Below the pieces are notes generated by a model. It was not told the DNA's origin. It saw only the letters and a program-made list of their open reading frames with translations, and ran no database searches. A stretch of DNA of 38,649 bases. It comes from JAWLGW01 sp964569055 (lineage in GTDB: Bacteria; Planctomycetota; J058). Numbering within the stretch: the first letter of the stretch is position 1; each line of letters begins with the position of its first letter. Positions 6,720-14,952 of the stretch are shown one piece after another. The position numbers and the translations under genes are program-made. The stretch lies in contig CAZMSZ010000017.1 of NCBI GenBank assembly GCA_964569055.1, positions 1-38,649 of the forward strand. Direction: 5' to 3'.

Positions 6720-8701
6720 TGCTCCGCGTGGCGCTCCTTCTCGTGCGCGTCGATCAAGGGCTGCGCCTTGTCCGGCGGGAGCAGCTCGTAGCCGTGGAAC
6801 TTGACGTCGAACACGCCCTCGCCCGAGGTCATGGAGCGCAGGTCCTGGCTGTAGGTCTGCATCTCGGCCTCGGGGACGAGCGCGCGGATCACGGTGCCCT
6901 CGTCGCTCTGATCCATGCCCTGCGGGTGGGAGCGGCGGCGGGCGAGGTCGCCCATGACGTCGCCCGTGAACCGGTCGGGCACGGTGATCGTGACCTCGAG
7001 GATCGGCTCGAGGAGCGCCGGCTTGGCGGCGGCGACCGCCTCCTTGAACGCGCCCCGCCCGGCCTTCTTGAACGCGACCTCCTTGCTGTCGACCGGGTGC
7101 TCCTTGCCGTCGAACACCTCGACCACGCAGTCGACGAACCGGTAGCCGGCGACCACGCCCTCCTCCATGGCCTCGACGATCCCCTTCTCGATCGCCGGGA
7201 TGAAGCTGGCCGAGATCGCGCCGCCCACGACCACGTTCTTGAACACGAAGCCCTCGCCGCGCGCGGCCGGGGCGAGGCGGAGCGCCACCTCGCCGAACTC
7301 GCCCGCCCCGCCCGACTGCTTCTTGTGGCGGTAGCGCGCCTCGGCCTTGCCGCGGATCGTCTCGCGGTAGGCCACGCGCGGGAGCCGGCGCTCGACCTCG
7401 ACCTTGGTGCGCTCCTTCATGCGGTCGAGCAGCGTCTCGAGGTGGAGCTGGCTCATGCCCTTGATCACCAGCTCCTTGGTCTCCTCGTGCCGCTCGGTCT
7501 CGAACGTGAGGTCCTCGCGCTCGATCCGGTCGAGGGCCGGGCGCATCTTCGTCTCGTCGGCCCGGGTCTTGGGGCTGATCGCCAGGCTGACCATGGGCCG
7601 CGGCGCCTCGATCCGAGGCATCTTCACCGTCGCCCGCCCGTCGGTGATCGTGTCGCCTGCGTTGAAGGTGTCGACCTTGGGCACGATCGCCACGTCCCCG
7701 GTGACCAGCGCGCCCAGCGGCTCGAGCTGCTTGCCCTGCGGCCGCTGGAAGTCGCCCACGCGCTCGGTCGCGCCGGTCTCCATGTTGGTCAGGGTGCCGT
7801 GCCCGGCGGTCGAGCCCGCCAGCACGCGGATGTAGCTCTGCGCCCCGTAGTCGCCCATCACGACCTTGAACACCTGCGCCACGAACGGGCCGTCGCGGTC
7901 GAGCTCCTGGCCCTCGGCGGTGAGGCGCGCGCGCGCCTGGACGGGGCTCGGCATGTAGCGCGTGATCACGTGCAGGACGTCGTCGACCCCCACCAGCTCG
8001 GTGGCCGCGCAGCCGATCATGGGCACCAGCTTGCCCTGCTGGATCCCGCTCGTGATCGCGCCCGACAGCTCCTCGGGGGAGACCTCGCCCTCCTCGAGGT
8101 ACTTCTCGAGCAGCGCCTCGTCGATCTCGACCGCGGCCTCGGTGATCCGCTCCTTGGCGGCCGGGTCCGCCAGCGCGTCCGCGTTCTCGCGGTAGCCGGG
8201 GCCCGCGGCGGTCGGGCGACGAAACCAGACGCAGCCCTGTCCGAACGCGTCCTGCAGCTGCGCGGTCAGCGCGTCGAGGTCGACGTTGTCGAGGTCGACC
8301 TTGTTGACCACGATCATCTTGGCCAGGCCATGCTGGGTGGCGAGCCGCCAGGCCTTGCGCGTGTTGAGGCCGATCCCGGTGCGGGCGTTGACTACGATGC
8401 AGGCGATGTCCCCGGCCACGACCCCGCCGTAGGCGTCGCCGAAGAAGTCGGGGTAGCCCGGGACGTCGATCAGGTTGATCTCGCAGCCGTCGTAGGCGGC
8501 GTGCCCCACGGCGAGGCCGATCGAGTGCTGCTTGGCCCGCTCGTCCTCCTCGAAGTCGAGGACGGTCGTCCCGGCCGCGACCGAGCCCAGGCGCGGGATC
8601 GCCCCGCTCCGGTGGAGGATCGCCTCGGCGAGGGAGGTCTTGCCCGCATCGGCGTGGCCGATCAGGACGACGTTGCGGATCTGCTGGGGGGTGCGAGTCA
8701 T
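6720..8701 (-). CDS. EF-G-like translational GTPase, C-terminus lost in gap
   Basis: 660 residues of an EF-G paralogue of the EF-G2 type. The GTP-binding motifs are clear: G1 'GHADAGKT' at residues 15-22, G3 'DVPGYPDF' at 79-86, and G4 'NKVD' at 133-136. The position of EF-G's catalytic His in 'DTPGHVDF' is Tyr83, as is usual in this subfamily. Domains II-V follow, with a recognisable domain IV region ('KAEARYRHKKQSGGAGEFG'). ATG at 8701 has GGAG about 9 nt upstream. Relatives have about 690-700 residues, so some 30-40 are missing in the gap; the bases after the gap do not look like an EF-G end. The gene is divergent from the str operon. Its role, perhaps ribosome recycling or stress-specific translocation, is not known. 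Confidence 0.9.
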
Positions 8702-8835
8702 GGCGGGCTCCGCGGCGGGGGCTGGAGGGGGCGCGCGCTCCGCCCCCACGGGCCGGGGATCCGGCCCGCAACGTGCTTCGTACGGCGCCGCTGCGGAGCT
8801 GACAACCCGGTCTGCGGCGGGGTCCTCGGCTGACA

Positions 8836-8864
8836 CTGGCCAGGGCTTGACTTGCCCGTATAAT
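8836..8864 (+). promoter_or_regulatory. Probable str operon promoter
   Basis: A perfect -10 box TATAAT lies at 8859-8864, 95 nt upstream of rpsL. A weak -35 (CTGGCC, 8836-8841) has 17-nt spacing. A better-looking TTGACT at 8847 is only 6 nt from the -10 and cannot pair with it. The rest of the 257-bp divergent space holds the unassigned promoter of the EF-G-like gene. Confidence 0.5.
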
Positions 8865-8958
8865 CCCCCGCTTCACTGCTCCCAGCCGCCCGGGTTGCGC
8901 GGCCGGAGGCGGCGTCAATTTCGCCCGAGAAGCTCAGAGAATACGCGAGAACAACGCG

Positions 8959-9333
8959 ATGCCGACCATCAACCAGCTGGTCCGTCAGCCGCGCAAGCAG
9001 AAGCCGCGCAAGTCGAAGACGCCCCTCCTCGAGGCGTGTCCGCAGAGGCGCGGGGTCTGCCTGCAGGTCAAGACCATGACCCCCAAGAAGCCCAACTCCG
9101 CGCTGCGGAAGATCGCCCGCGTCCGGCTCAGCAACGGCCGCGAGGTGACCGCCTACATCCCGGGTGAGGGCCACAACCTCCAGGAGCACTCGATCGTGCT
9201 GGTCCGCGGCGGCCGCGTCCGCGACCTCCCGGGCGTGCGCTACCACATCATCCGCGGCACGCTCGACACGCTCGGCGTCGATGGCCGCAAGCAGGGCCGG
9301 TCGAAGTACGGCGCCAAGGCCCCCAAGGCCTAG
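8959..9333 (+). CDS. rpsL: Ribosomal protein S12
   Basis: 124 residues, full length for S12 (uS12), which lines the decoding centre of the 30S subunit. The two conserved loops are intact: 'TPKKPNSALRK' (Lys43 and Lys44) and 'PGEGHNLQEHS' followed by 'RGGRVRDLPGVRYH'. Residue 88, Lys in E. coli and M. tuberculosis, is Arg here; K88R is a classic streptomycin-resistance change. First gene of the str operon; ATG at 8959 follows a weak GAGAA site. It is 25 nt upstream of rpsG. Confidence 0.98.
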   Translation: MPTINQLVRQPRKQKPRKSKTPLLEACPQRRGVCLQVKTMTPKKPNSALRKIARVRLSNGREVTAYIPGEGHNLQEHSIVLVRGGRVRDLPGVRYHIIRGTLDTLGVDGRKQGRSKYGAKAPKA

Positions 9334-9358
9334 GCCGCGAGCCCTACGGAGCTAAACG

Positions 9359-9832
9359 ATGCCCAGCAAGTACGTCTCCCCGCGGCGGTTCATCCAGCCC
9401 GACCCGCGCTACAAGTCCGTCCTGGTGACGAAGTTCTGCAACTGCCTCATGGAGGACGGCAAGAAGCGCGTCGCCTACAAGATCTTCTACGACGCGATGG
9501 ACGAGATCTCCAAGCGCATGAAGGAGCGCGAGCCGCTCGACGTGTTCCAGGTCGCCCTGGGCAACGTCAAGCCGCTGATCCAGGTCCGCTCGCGCCGGGT
9601 GGGCGGCGCCACCTACCAGGTGCCGATGCCCGTGCAGAAGCGCCGGCAGACCGCGCTCGCCATGCGCTGGATCCTGCAGGCCTGCGAGAAGAAGAAGGGC
9701 CGCCCGATGTACAAGCGGCTGGCCGACGAGTTCATCATGGCGTTCCGGCGCGAGGGCGCCGCGATGGCGACCCGCGACCAGGTCCACAAGATGGCCGAGG
9801 CCAACAAGGCGTTCGCCCACCTGTCCTGGTAG
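9359..9832 (+). CDS. rpsG: Ribosomal protein S7
   Basis: 157 residues, the normal size for S7 (uS7), which nucleates assembly of the 30S head and binds near the mRNA exit. Recognised from 'KFCNCLMEDGKKRVAYKIFY', 'VGGATYQVPMPV' and the C-terminal 'ANKAFAHLSW'. ATG at 9359 follows GGAG. In E. coli, S7 represses the str operon by binding the S12-S7 spacer. Here that spacer is only 25 nt and unstructured, whereas the S7-EF-G spacer of 129 nt is strongly structured. Confidence 0.98.
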   Translation: MPSKYVSPRRFIQPDPRYKSVLVTKFCNCLMEDGKKRVAYKIFYDAMDEISKRMKEREPLDVFQVALGNVKPLIQVRSRRVGGATYQVPMPVQKRRQTALAMRWILQACEKKKGRPMYKRLADEFIMAFRREGAAMATRDQVHKMAEANKAFAHLSW

Positions 9833-9869
9833 CCGAGGTCTCGGGCCTCACGTTCCGGATGCAACCCGA

Positions 9870-9935
9870 CGACGCCGCCGAACCGCGCCCGCGAGCAGCG
9901 ACCCTGCTCGACGAGGCCTGGTGCCGGCGGCGTCG
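9870..9935 (+). promoter_or_regulatory. Nested hairpins in the rpsG-fusA spacer
   Basis: The outer stem pairs CGACGCCGCCG (9870-9880) with CGGCGGCGTCG (9925-9935), 11 perfect base pairs. Inside it CGAGCAG (9892-9898) pairs with CTGCTCG (9904-9910) around a 5-nt loop. The structure ends 26 nt before the fusA start. It could be an attenuator, a processing site or a ribosomal-protein binding site. Confidence 0.5.
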
Positions 9936-9961
9936 CTCCGTACCCACGTCGAGGTGACGCG

Positions 9962-12100
9962 GTGGCCAAGAAGAAGAGCGCGACCCCGACCTTCCCGCTG
10001 CCGCGCCTGCGCAACATCGGGATCATCGCGCACATCGACGCCGGCAAGACGACGACCACCGAGCAGATCCTCTACTACACCGGCCGCGAGCACCGCGTCG
10101 GCACGGTGGACGAGGGGAGCACCACCACCGACTACGAGGAGCTCGAGCAGGAGAAGGGGATCACGATCGTCTCGGCCGCGGTGACGGTCCACTGGACCCC
10201 GCCCACCGGCGAGGAGCACCGGATCAACATCATCGACACCCCGGGGCACATCGACTTCACCGCCGAGGTGGAGCGCTCGCTCAAGGTGCTCGACGGGGCG
10301 GTCATGATCTTCTCGGGCAAGGAGGGCGTGCAGGCCCAGTCCGAGACGGTGTGGCGGCAGGCCAGCTCCTACGGGATCCCGCGCCTCGCGTTCGTCAACA
10401 AGCTCGACCTCGCCGGCGCCAACTACGACGAGGTGGTCAAGGACATCTCCGAGCGCCTGCCCGGCATGAAGCCGCTCGCCGTGCAGCTCCCGATCGGCGA
10501 GGAGAAGGAGTTCCGCGGGGTCGTCGACCTCGTCACCATGAAGGCCTGGGTGTGGGAGGAGGGCTCGCCCCCGCCTGCCCCCGTGGAGGTCGAGCTGCCC
10601 GACGACCTGCGCGAGCTGGCGCAGCTCCACCGCGAGGTGCTGCTCGACGAGCTGGGCGACCTCGACGACGCCTTCGCGAACGCCGTGCTCGAGGACGCGG
10701 TCGACGCCGAGGCGATCCGGGCGGCGGTCCGCCGCGCCACGCTGGCCTGCAAGGCGTTCCCGGTGCTGTGCGGCGCCTCGTTCCGCCACAAGGGCGTGCA
10801 GCCGCTCCTCGACGCGATCTGCCACTACCTGCCGAGCCCGCTCGACCGCCCGCCGGTGGTAGGGAAGCGCCCCAAGAGCAAGCGCAGGGTGGGCGATGCC
10901 GACCTCGAGTCGTGGGAGGAGGTCGAGCGCGCGCCCGACCCGGGCGCGCCGTTCTGCGCGCTGGCGTTCAAGACGGTCTCGCAGAAGAGCGCGGACCTGG
11001 TGTTCCTCCGCGTCTACTCGGGGACCGTCGGCGCCACCGAGCAGCTGCTCAACATCACCAAGAACAAGAAGGAGCGGCTGGGGCGGATCCACGTGATGCA
11101 CGCCAACCGCAAGGAGGCCGTCGAGCAGGCCACGGTGGGCGACATCCTGGGCGTCGTGGGGCTGCGCTACACGGTGACCGGCGACACGCTCTGCGACCCG
11201 GACCGGCCGATCCGGCTGGGGCGGATCTCGTTCCCGCTCCCGGTCGTGTCGATGGCGGTGGAGCCGCGCTCGACCAAGGACAAGGACAAGCTCGCCGAGG
11301 CGCTCGCCGCCATGGCGAAGGACGACCCCACCTTCCGCGTGCGCGACGACCCCGACACGGGCCAGACGCTGATCGCCGGCATGGGCGAGCTCCACCTCGA
11401 GGTCATCGCGGAGAAGCTCAAGCGCAACTGGAACGTGGAGGCCAAGGTCGGCAAGCCGCGCGTCTCCTACAAGGCCACGATCAAGGAGGACGCCAAGGGG
11501 CGCGGCGTGCACGAGCTGGTGATCGGCGAGCGGCGGCAGTACGGCGCGGTCACCCTCGTCGTCGAGCGGCGGCCCAAGGCGGCGGGCGGGCTCACGATCG
11601 AGTTCCCCGAGGAGGGCGACGAGCCGCACCCGATCCCGACGCAGTTCCACCAGGCGATCGAGGACGCGATCAAGACCAAGGCCTACAGCGTGGGCGACTA
11701 CGGCGACCCGCTGATCGACTGCGCGGTGCTCGTCACGGGCGGCGAGTACGAGCCGACCGACGCCACCGAGGGCGCGTTCGCCTCGGCCGCCAGCAAGGCG
11801 CTCGACGAGGCGATCGAGCGCGCGGGCCTGGTCTACCTCGAGCCGATCATGACGCTCACCGTCGACGTGCCCGAGGAGTTCTACGGCGCGATCGTGCAGG
11901 ACCTCAACGGGCGCCGCGCCACGATCCTGAGCACGAACCTGCTGCGCGACACCCGCCGGGTCGTGGCGGCCGTGCCGCTCGCCGAGATGTTCGGCTACGT
12001 CTCGGACATCCGCTCCAAGACCCAGGGCCGCGCCACGCCCTCGCTCGAGCCGCGCGACTACGCGGAGGTCCCCGAGGGCAAGCGCCCGTCGCTGTTCTGA
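9962..12100 (+). CDS. fusA: Elongation factor G
   Basis: 712 residues, a complete EF-G catalysing ribosomal translocation. G1 is 'AHIDAGKT' (23-30), switch I 'DYEELEQEKGITI' (57-69), G3 'DTPGHIDF' (92-99) with the catalytic His96, and G4 'NKLD' (146-149). Domains II-V are present. Compared with E. coli there is an insertion of about ten residues at the start of domain II ('KRPKSKRRVGDADLESWEEV'). GTG at 9962 follows GAGGTGA, a near-perfect anti-SD match. It is the third str gene. No tuf gene follows; a short gene on the other strand lies before the S10 promoter. This is the canonical EF-G, and the divergent 6720-8701 gene is its paralogue. Confidence 0.98.
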   Translation: MAKKKSATPTFPLPRLRNIGIIAHIDAGKTTTTEQILYYTGREHRVGTVDEGSTTTDYEELEQEKGITIVSAAVTVHWTPPTGEEHRINIIDTPGHIDFTAEVERSLKVLDGAVMIFSGKEGVQAQSETVWRQASSYGIPRLAFVNKLDLAGANYDEVVKDISERLPGMKPLAVQLPIGEEKEFRGVVDLVTMKAWVWEEGSPPPAPVEVELPDDLRELAQLHREVLLDELGDLDDAFANAVLEDAVDAEAIRAAVRRATLACKAFPVLCGASFRHKGVQPLLDAICHYLPSPLDRPPVVGKRPKSKRRVGDADLESWEEVERAPDPGAPFCALAFKTVSQKSADLVFLRVYSGTVGATEQLLNITKNKKERLGRIHVMHANRKEAVEQATVGDILGVVGLRYTVTGDTLCDPDRPIRLGRISFPLPVVSMAVEPRSTKDKDKLAEALAAMAKDDPTFRVRDDPDTGQTLIAGMGELHLEVIAEKLKRNWNVEAKVGKPRVSYKATIKEDAKGRGVHELVIGERRQYGAVTLVVERRPKAAGGLTIEFPEEGDEPHPIPTQFHQAIEDAIKTKAYSVGDYGDPLIDCAVLVTGGEYEPTDATEGAFASAASKALDEAIERAGLVYLEPIMTLTVDVPEEFYGAIVQDLNGRRATILSTNLLRDTRRVVAAVPLAEMFGYVSDIRSKTQGRATPSLEPRDYAEVPEGKRPSLF

Positions 12101-12119
12101 GGGGGAGACTGGGAGAGCT

Positions 12120-12146
12120 GAGCACGCTCGCGCTGCGCTCGTGCTC
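12120..12146 (+). terminator. Hairpin after fusA with GTGCTC tandem repeats
   Basis: GAGCACG (12120-12126) can pair with CGTGCTC (12140-12146). The right arm lies in a short tandem of the hexamer GTGCTC (12135-12155), so it can slide. A second palindrome, CGCCCGCGGGCG, follows at 12194-12205 next to the convergent gene. No U-run is present. Confidence 0.35.
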
Positions 12147-12211
12147 GTGCTCGTGCTTACCGACTCGATCAGCGCCCGCGCCTCGCGGTCGAGCGCCCGC
12201 GGGCGTCGCGC

Positions 12212-12493
12212 TCAGTGCCGGCGCGAGTTGGTCTGCCGCCGCAGGTGCGCGCCGAGCTCCCACAGCCGGTTGTTCCCCTGCTCGGCCGCGCGGACCACGC
12301 CGCTCAGGGCGCGCTCGAGCTCGGCGAGGTTGCGCAGCGTCAGCGCCGCGCCCTCCTTGCCCTGCACCTCGCGCCGCCACCGCTCGACCAGCTTGAGGTA
12401 GCCCAGGGCGCTCATCGCGAGCTGGTGGTTGAGGGCCTCCGCCTGCGGCAGGTACTTGGCGCGGATCACCCATTCGTGCAGGTCGTCGCTCAT
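12212..12493 (-). CDS. Small hypothetical protein
   Basis: A 93-residue, mainly helical, soluble protein starting 'MSDDLHEWVIRAKYLPQAEA' and ending in a basic 'LRRQTNSRRH'. It contains regular Leu/Ala heptads and 'ELERALSGVVRAAEQGNNRL'. I do not recognise it. ATG at 12493 follows GGGGGAG about 8 nt upstream, a strong start, and codon use resembles its neighbours, so it is likely a real gene. It converges on fusA and separates the str and S10 operons, the place where tuf is found in many bacteria. Confidence 0.6.
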   Translation of the reverse strand: MSDDLHEWVIRAKYLPQAEALNHQLAMSALGYLKLVERWRREVQGKEGAALTLRNLAELERALSGVVRAAEQGNNRLWELGAHLRRQTNSRRH

Positions 12494-12828
12494 GCTCGGC
12501 TCCCCCGGGCGGCTGCTGAGCCGCGGCGACCGGCGGAGCGCAAGGGTGAGGCCGGGCGAGGGCCCCGGCCCAGGGCCCTGGCCGGGCTTGGGGTTGCGCG
12601 CCGGCGGGCTGGGCGCGCGCATGCGCGCTCATGCGCGCGCGCCGGCGAGGGAGCGCGCACCACGACCCTTGCATCCGGGGCGGGCTCCGGTTCCAATGCG
12701 CCCCTTCGCCTGCCGATCGGCCTCCGATCCGGGCGGGCTCTCCGCTGGTCGAACCTTGAACCGGGCGCAAGCGCCGCTTAGCGCCAAGGCAAGGGGGTGA
12801 ACGTGTCGCGAACGCACAGCGTTTTGAT
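12494..12828. other. Gene-free space upstream of the S10 promoter
   Basis: 335 bp without a credible gene. It contains a stem CCCGGCC/GGCCGGG (12564-12570 with 12580-12586). It also contains GCGCGCGCATG/CATGCGCGCGC (12613-12623 with 12630-12640), an 11-bp perfect stem within an almost unbroken alternating purine-pyrimidine run. The promoter of the 12212-12493 gene must lie here, but I cannot place it. Confidence 0.6.
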
Positions 12829-12856
12829 TTGACAGGGGCCGCAACCCCCCTATAAT
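12829..12856 (+). promoter_or_regulatory. S10 operon promoter, TTGACA-16-TATAAT
   Basis: Both boxes match the sigma-70 consensus perfectly: TTGACA at 12829-12834 and TATAAT at 12851-12856, separated by 16 nt. Transcription should start near 12863, leaving a leader of about 125 nt before rpsJ. It is the only full-consensus promoter I saw in the window, as expected for a ribosomal operon. Confidence 0.85.
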
Positions 12857-12862
12857 TGCGGC
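12838..12862. promoter_or_regulatory. Inverted repeat around the S10 -10 box
   Basis: GCCGCAA (12838-12844) and TTGCGGC (12856-12862) form a 7-bp inverted repeat that brackets the -10 box, with 11 nt between the arms. The geometry suits a repressor or a supercoil-sensitive cruciform. It may also be coincidental in GC-rich DNA. Confidence 0.35.
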
Positions 12863-12864
12863 TT

Positions 12865-12932
12865 CCTTTGTCGCGACGTCGCCCTAAGGCATTGCGGCAC
12901 AAAGGCTTAGCGATCTACCCCCGAAGTCGGGT
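12865..12932 (+). promoter_or_regulatory. Structured leader of the S10 operon
   Basis: In the presumed leader CCTTTGT (12865-12871) pairs with ACAAAGG (12899-12905), and CCCGA (12920-12924) with TCGGG (12927-12931). Ribosomal-protein leaders often carry autoregulatory structures; in E. coli L4 acts on the S10 leader. This one does not resemble that structure closely enough to claim homology. Confidence 0.35.
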
Positions 12933-12987
12933 GGACGGGTGCTGCCCGGGAGAGGCCGGACCCATTCCGCTCGCGTCAGGCAAAGTC

Positions 12988-13290
12988 ATGGAACGCATTC
13001 GGATTCGCATGGAGGCCTACGACCACGAGATCCTCGACCAGTCGGCCGCGGAGCTCGTGAACAAGGCCAAGGAGACGGGCGCGAAGGTCTCGGGCCCGAT
13101 CCCCCTCCCGACCCGGGTCGAGCGCTACACCGTGCTCCGCTCGCCGCACGTGGACAAGAAGTCCCGTGATCAGTTCGAGATGCGGACCCACAAGCGCCTG
13201 ATCGACATCACCGAGCCCACCGCGAAGACCGTCAACGCGATCACGCTCGTGCAGATGCCGGCGGGCGTCCACATCACGGTCAAGGCGTAG
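12988..13290 (+). CDS. rpsJ: Ribosomal protein S10 (NusE)
   Basis: 100 residues, normal for S10 (uS10), a 30S head protein that also serves as NusE in transcription antitermination. Recognised from 'RIRMEAYDHEILDQSAAELV', 'GPIPLPTRVERYTVLRSPHV' and 'RTHKRLIDITEPT'. The start is ATG at 12988, with only a weak AGG upstream; longer in-frame versions would begin inside the promoter. First gene of the S10 operon, 11 nt before rplC. Confidence 0.98.
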   Translation: MERIRIRMEAYDHEILDQSAAELVNKAKETGAKVSGPIPLPTRVERYTVLRSPHVDKKSRDQFEMRTHKRLIDITEPTAKTVNAITLVQMPAGVHITVKA

Positions 13291-13301
13291 CGAGGATCGT
13301 C

Positions 13302-13964
13302 ATGGTCACCACGCTCGTCGGCAAGAAGCTGAACATGACCCAGATCTGGGACAGCGAGGGGAACGTGATCCCCGTGACGCTGATCCAGGCGGGCCCGTGC
13401 ACGGTGGTGCAGGTCAAGGCGAAGGACGGCAAGGACGGCTACGACGCCGTCCAGCTGGGCTTCGGCGAGTTGAAGCGGAAGAACGACGGCAAGGGGGACT
13501 TCCGCGCCACCAAGCCCATGCTCGGCCACTTCGAGAAGAACGGCGCGGCCCCGCACCACCTGCTGCGCGAGGTCCGGCTGCCCGAGGGCGCGAGCGCGCC
13601 CGCGGCCGGCACCGTGCTCAAGGTGGACGAGGTGTTCGGGGGCGTGACCCGCGTGGACGTCATCGGCACCAGCAAGGGCCGCGGCTTCCAGGGCACGATC
13701 AAGCGGCACGGCTTCAACGCCGGCCCCCGCACCCACGGCTCGAAGAACTACCGCGAGCCGGGCTCGACCGGCAACAACACCACGCCGGCCCACGTGATCA
13801 AGGGCAAGCGGATGCCCGGCCACATGGGCGACGCCCGCCGCACCGTCCGGAACCTCGAGGTCGTGAAGATCGAGCCCGAGCAGAACCTGCTCTACGTGCG
13901 CGGCGCGGTCCCCGGCCCCCGGGGCGGCACCGTCGTGGTCCGCAAGGCGAAGGGGAGCAAGTAG
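13302..13964 (+). CDS. rplC: Ribosomal protein L3
   Basis: 220 residues, within the usual range for L3 (uL3), which reaches the peptidyl transferase centre and starts 50S assembly. Recognised from 'VGKKLNMTQIWDSEGNVIPV', 'GTSKGRGFQGTIKRHGF' and 'KGKRMPGHMGDARRTVRNL'. In the loop that carries the PrmB-methylated Gln in E. coli ('GSIGQNQTP') this protein has 'GSTGNNTTP', so that Gln appears to be absent. ATG at 13302; 2 nt before rplD. Confidence 0.98.
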   Translation: MVTTLVGKKLNMTQIWDSEGNVIPVTLIQAGPCTVVQVKAKDGKDGYDAVQLGFGELKRKNDGKGDFRATKPMLGHFEKNGAAPHHLLREVRLPEGASAPAAGTVLKVDEVFGGVTRVDVIGTSKGRGFQGTIKRHGFNAGPRTHGSKNYREPGSTGNNTTPAHVIKGKRMPGHMGDARRTVRNLEVVKIEPEQNLLYVRGAVPGPRGGTVVVRKAKGSK

Positions 13965-13966
13965 CC

Positions 13967-14665
13967 ATGGCCCTCGAGCTCAAGAAGACCGACGCCGCCG
14001 GCCAGCAGGTCGGGACCGTGGCGGTCGACGCCGCCCCGCTCGGCGGCAAGGTCAAGAACCGGCTGCTGCACGCCGCGGCGATCATGTACCACGCCAACGC
14101 GCGGCAGGGCACGCACTGCACCAAGACCCGCGCCGAGATCGCCGGCTCGACCAAGAAGCTCTACAAGCAGAAGGGCACCGGCCGGGCGCGCGCGGGCAAC
14201 CGCAAGAGCGGCACGCGCAAGGGCGGCGGCGTGATCCACGGCCCCAAGCCGCGCGACTACTCCTACTCGATGCCCAAGAAGCAGCGCGAGGCGGCGCTCC
14301 GCTCGGCGGTGCTCTCCAAGGCGCTCGACGGCGAGCTGCACGTGGTGACCGGGATCGCGTTCGACGCGCCCAAGACCAAGGCGCTCGAGGGGCTGCTCGC
14401 CGCGCACGGCCTGGGCGCCGACACGGTGCTCGTCGCGACCGACGGCCTCAAGCGCGAGGTGTTCCTCTCGGGCCGCAACATCCCGGGCGTGACCGTCAAG
14501 CCGGGCGCCGAGCTCAACGCCCGCGACGTCCTGACGCACAAGCACCTCCTGATCGAGGAGGCGGCCTTCGCGCGCTTCGCCAAGAGCCCCGAGCGCTCGG
14601 CGCACGCGCGCAAGCCGAAGGGCACCCGCAAGCAGAAGCCGGCCGCGGCCGGCGCGGAGGGTTGA
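13967..14665 (+). CDS. rplD: Ribosomal protein L4
   Basis: 232 residues against about 200 in E. coli. L4 (uL4) has a loop that lines the peptide exit tunnel, seen here as 'KKLYKQKGTGRARAGNRKSG'. The C-terminal globular part contains 'DVLTHKHLLIEEAAFARF'. A basic tail of about 30 residues ('RKPKGTRKQKPAAAGAEG') follows and accounts for the extra length. ATG at 13967, 2 nt after rplC; the longer in-frame ORF upstream is antisense-like reading through rplC. L4 is the autoregulator of this operon in E. coli. Confidence 0.98.
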   Translation: MALELKKTDAAGQQVGTVAVDAAPLGGKVKNRLLHAAAIMYHANARQGTHCTKTRAEIAGSTKKLYKQKGTGRARAGNRKSGTRKGGGVIHGPKPRDYSYSMPKKQREAALRSAVLSKALDGELHVVTGIAFDAPKTKALEGLLAAHGLGADTVLVATDGLKREVFLSGRNIPGVTVKPGAELNARDVLTHKHLLIEEAAFARFAKSPERSAHARKPKGTRKQKPAAAGAEG

Positions 14666-14667
14666 TC

Positions 14668-14952
14668 GTGCCTGCCGACCTCGACGCGACGCAGATCATC
14701 AAGGCGCCGCTGATCACCGAGAAGCTGACGACCCTGACCGACAACAACAACGTCTACGGGTTCAAGGTCGATCGGCGCGCGAACAAGGTCCAGATCAAGA
14801 AGGCCGTCGAGCAGCTGTTCGGCGTGCGCGTGGTCTCCGTCAACACCATGACGCGCAAGGGCAAGCCGCGGCGCGTCCGCTTCAGCTGGGGCCACGCGCC
14901 CACGTGGAAGCGGGCCCTCGTGAAGCTGGCCGAAGGCGACAGGATCGAGTAA
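14668..14952 (+). CDS. rplW: Ribosomal protein L23
   Basis: 94 residues, normal for L23 (uL23), which sits at the tunnel exit and docks trigger factor and SRP. Recognised from 'IIKAPLITEKLTTLTDNNNV', 'RRANKVQIKKAVEQLFGVRV' and 'NTMTRKGKPRRVRF'. I chose GTG at 14668 because GGAGG (14656-14660) is 7 nt away; the TTG at 14662 is too close to that site. The stop overlaps the rplB start by one base (TAATG). Confidence 0.97.
   Translation: MPADLDATQIIKAPLITEKLTTLTDNNNVYGFKVDRRANKVQIKKAVEQLFGVRVVSVNTMTRKGKPRRVRFSWGHAPTWKRALVKLAEGDRIE

Noticed and set aside
8847..8864. TTGACT plus TATAAT upstream of rpsL as a standard promoter
   Set aside because: The two boxes are only 6 nt apart; only the -10 can be used, with a weaker -35 further upstream.
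12863..12987. A tRNA or riboswitch in the S10 leader
   Set aside because: I found no T-loop, anticodon arm or known riboswitch core; only two small hairpins.
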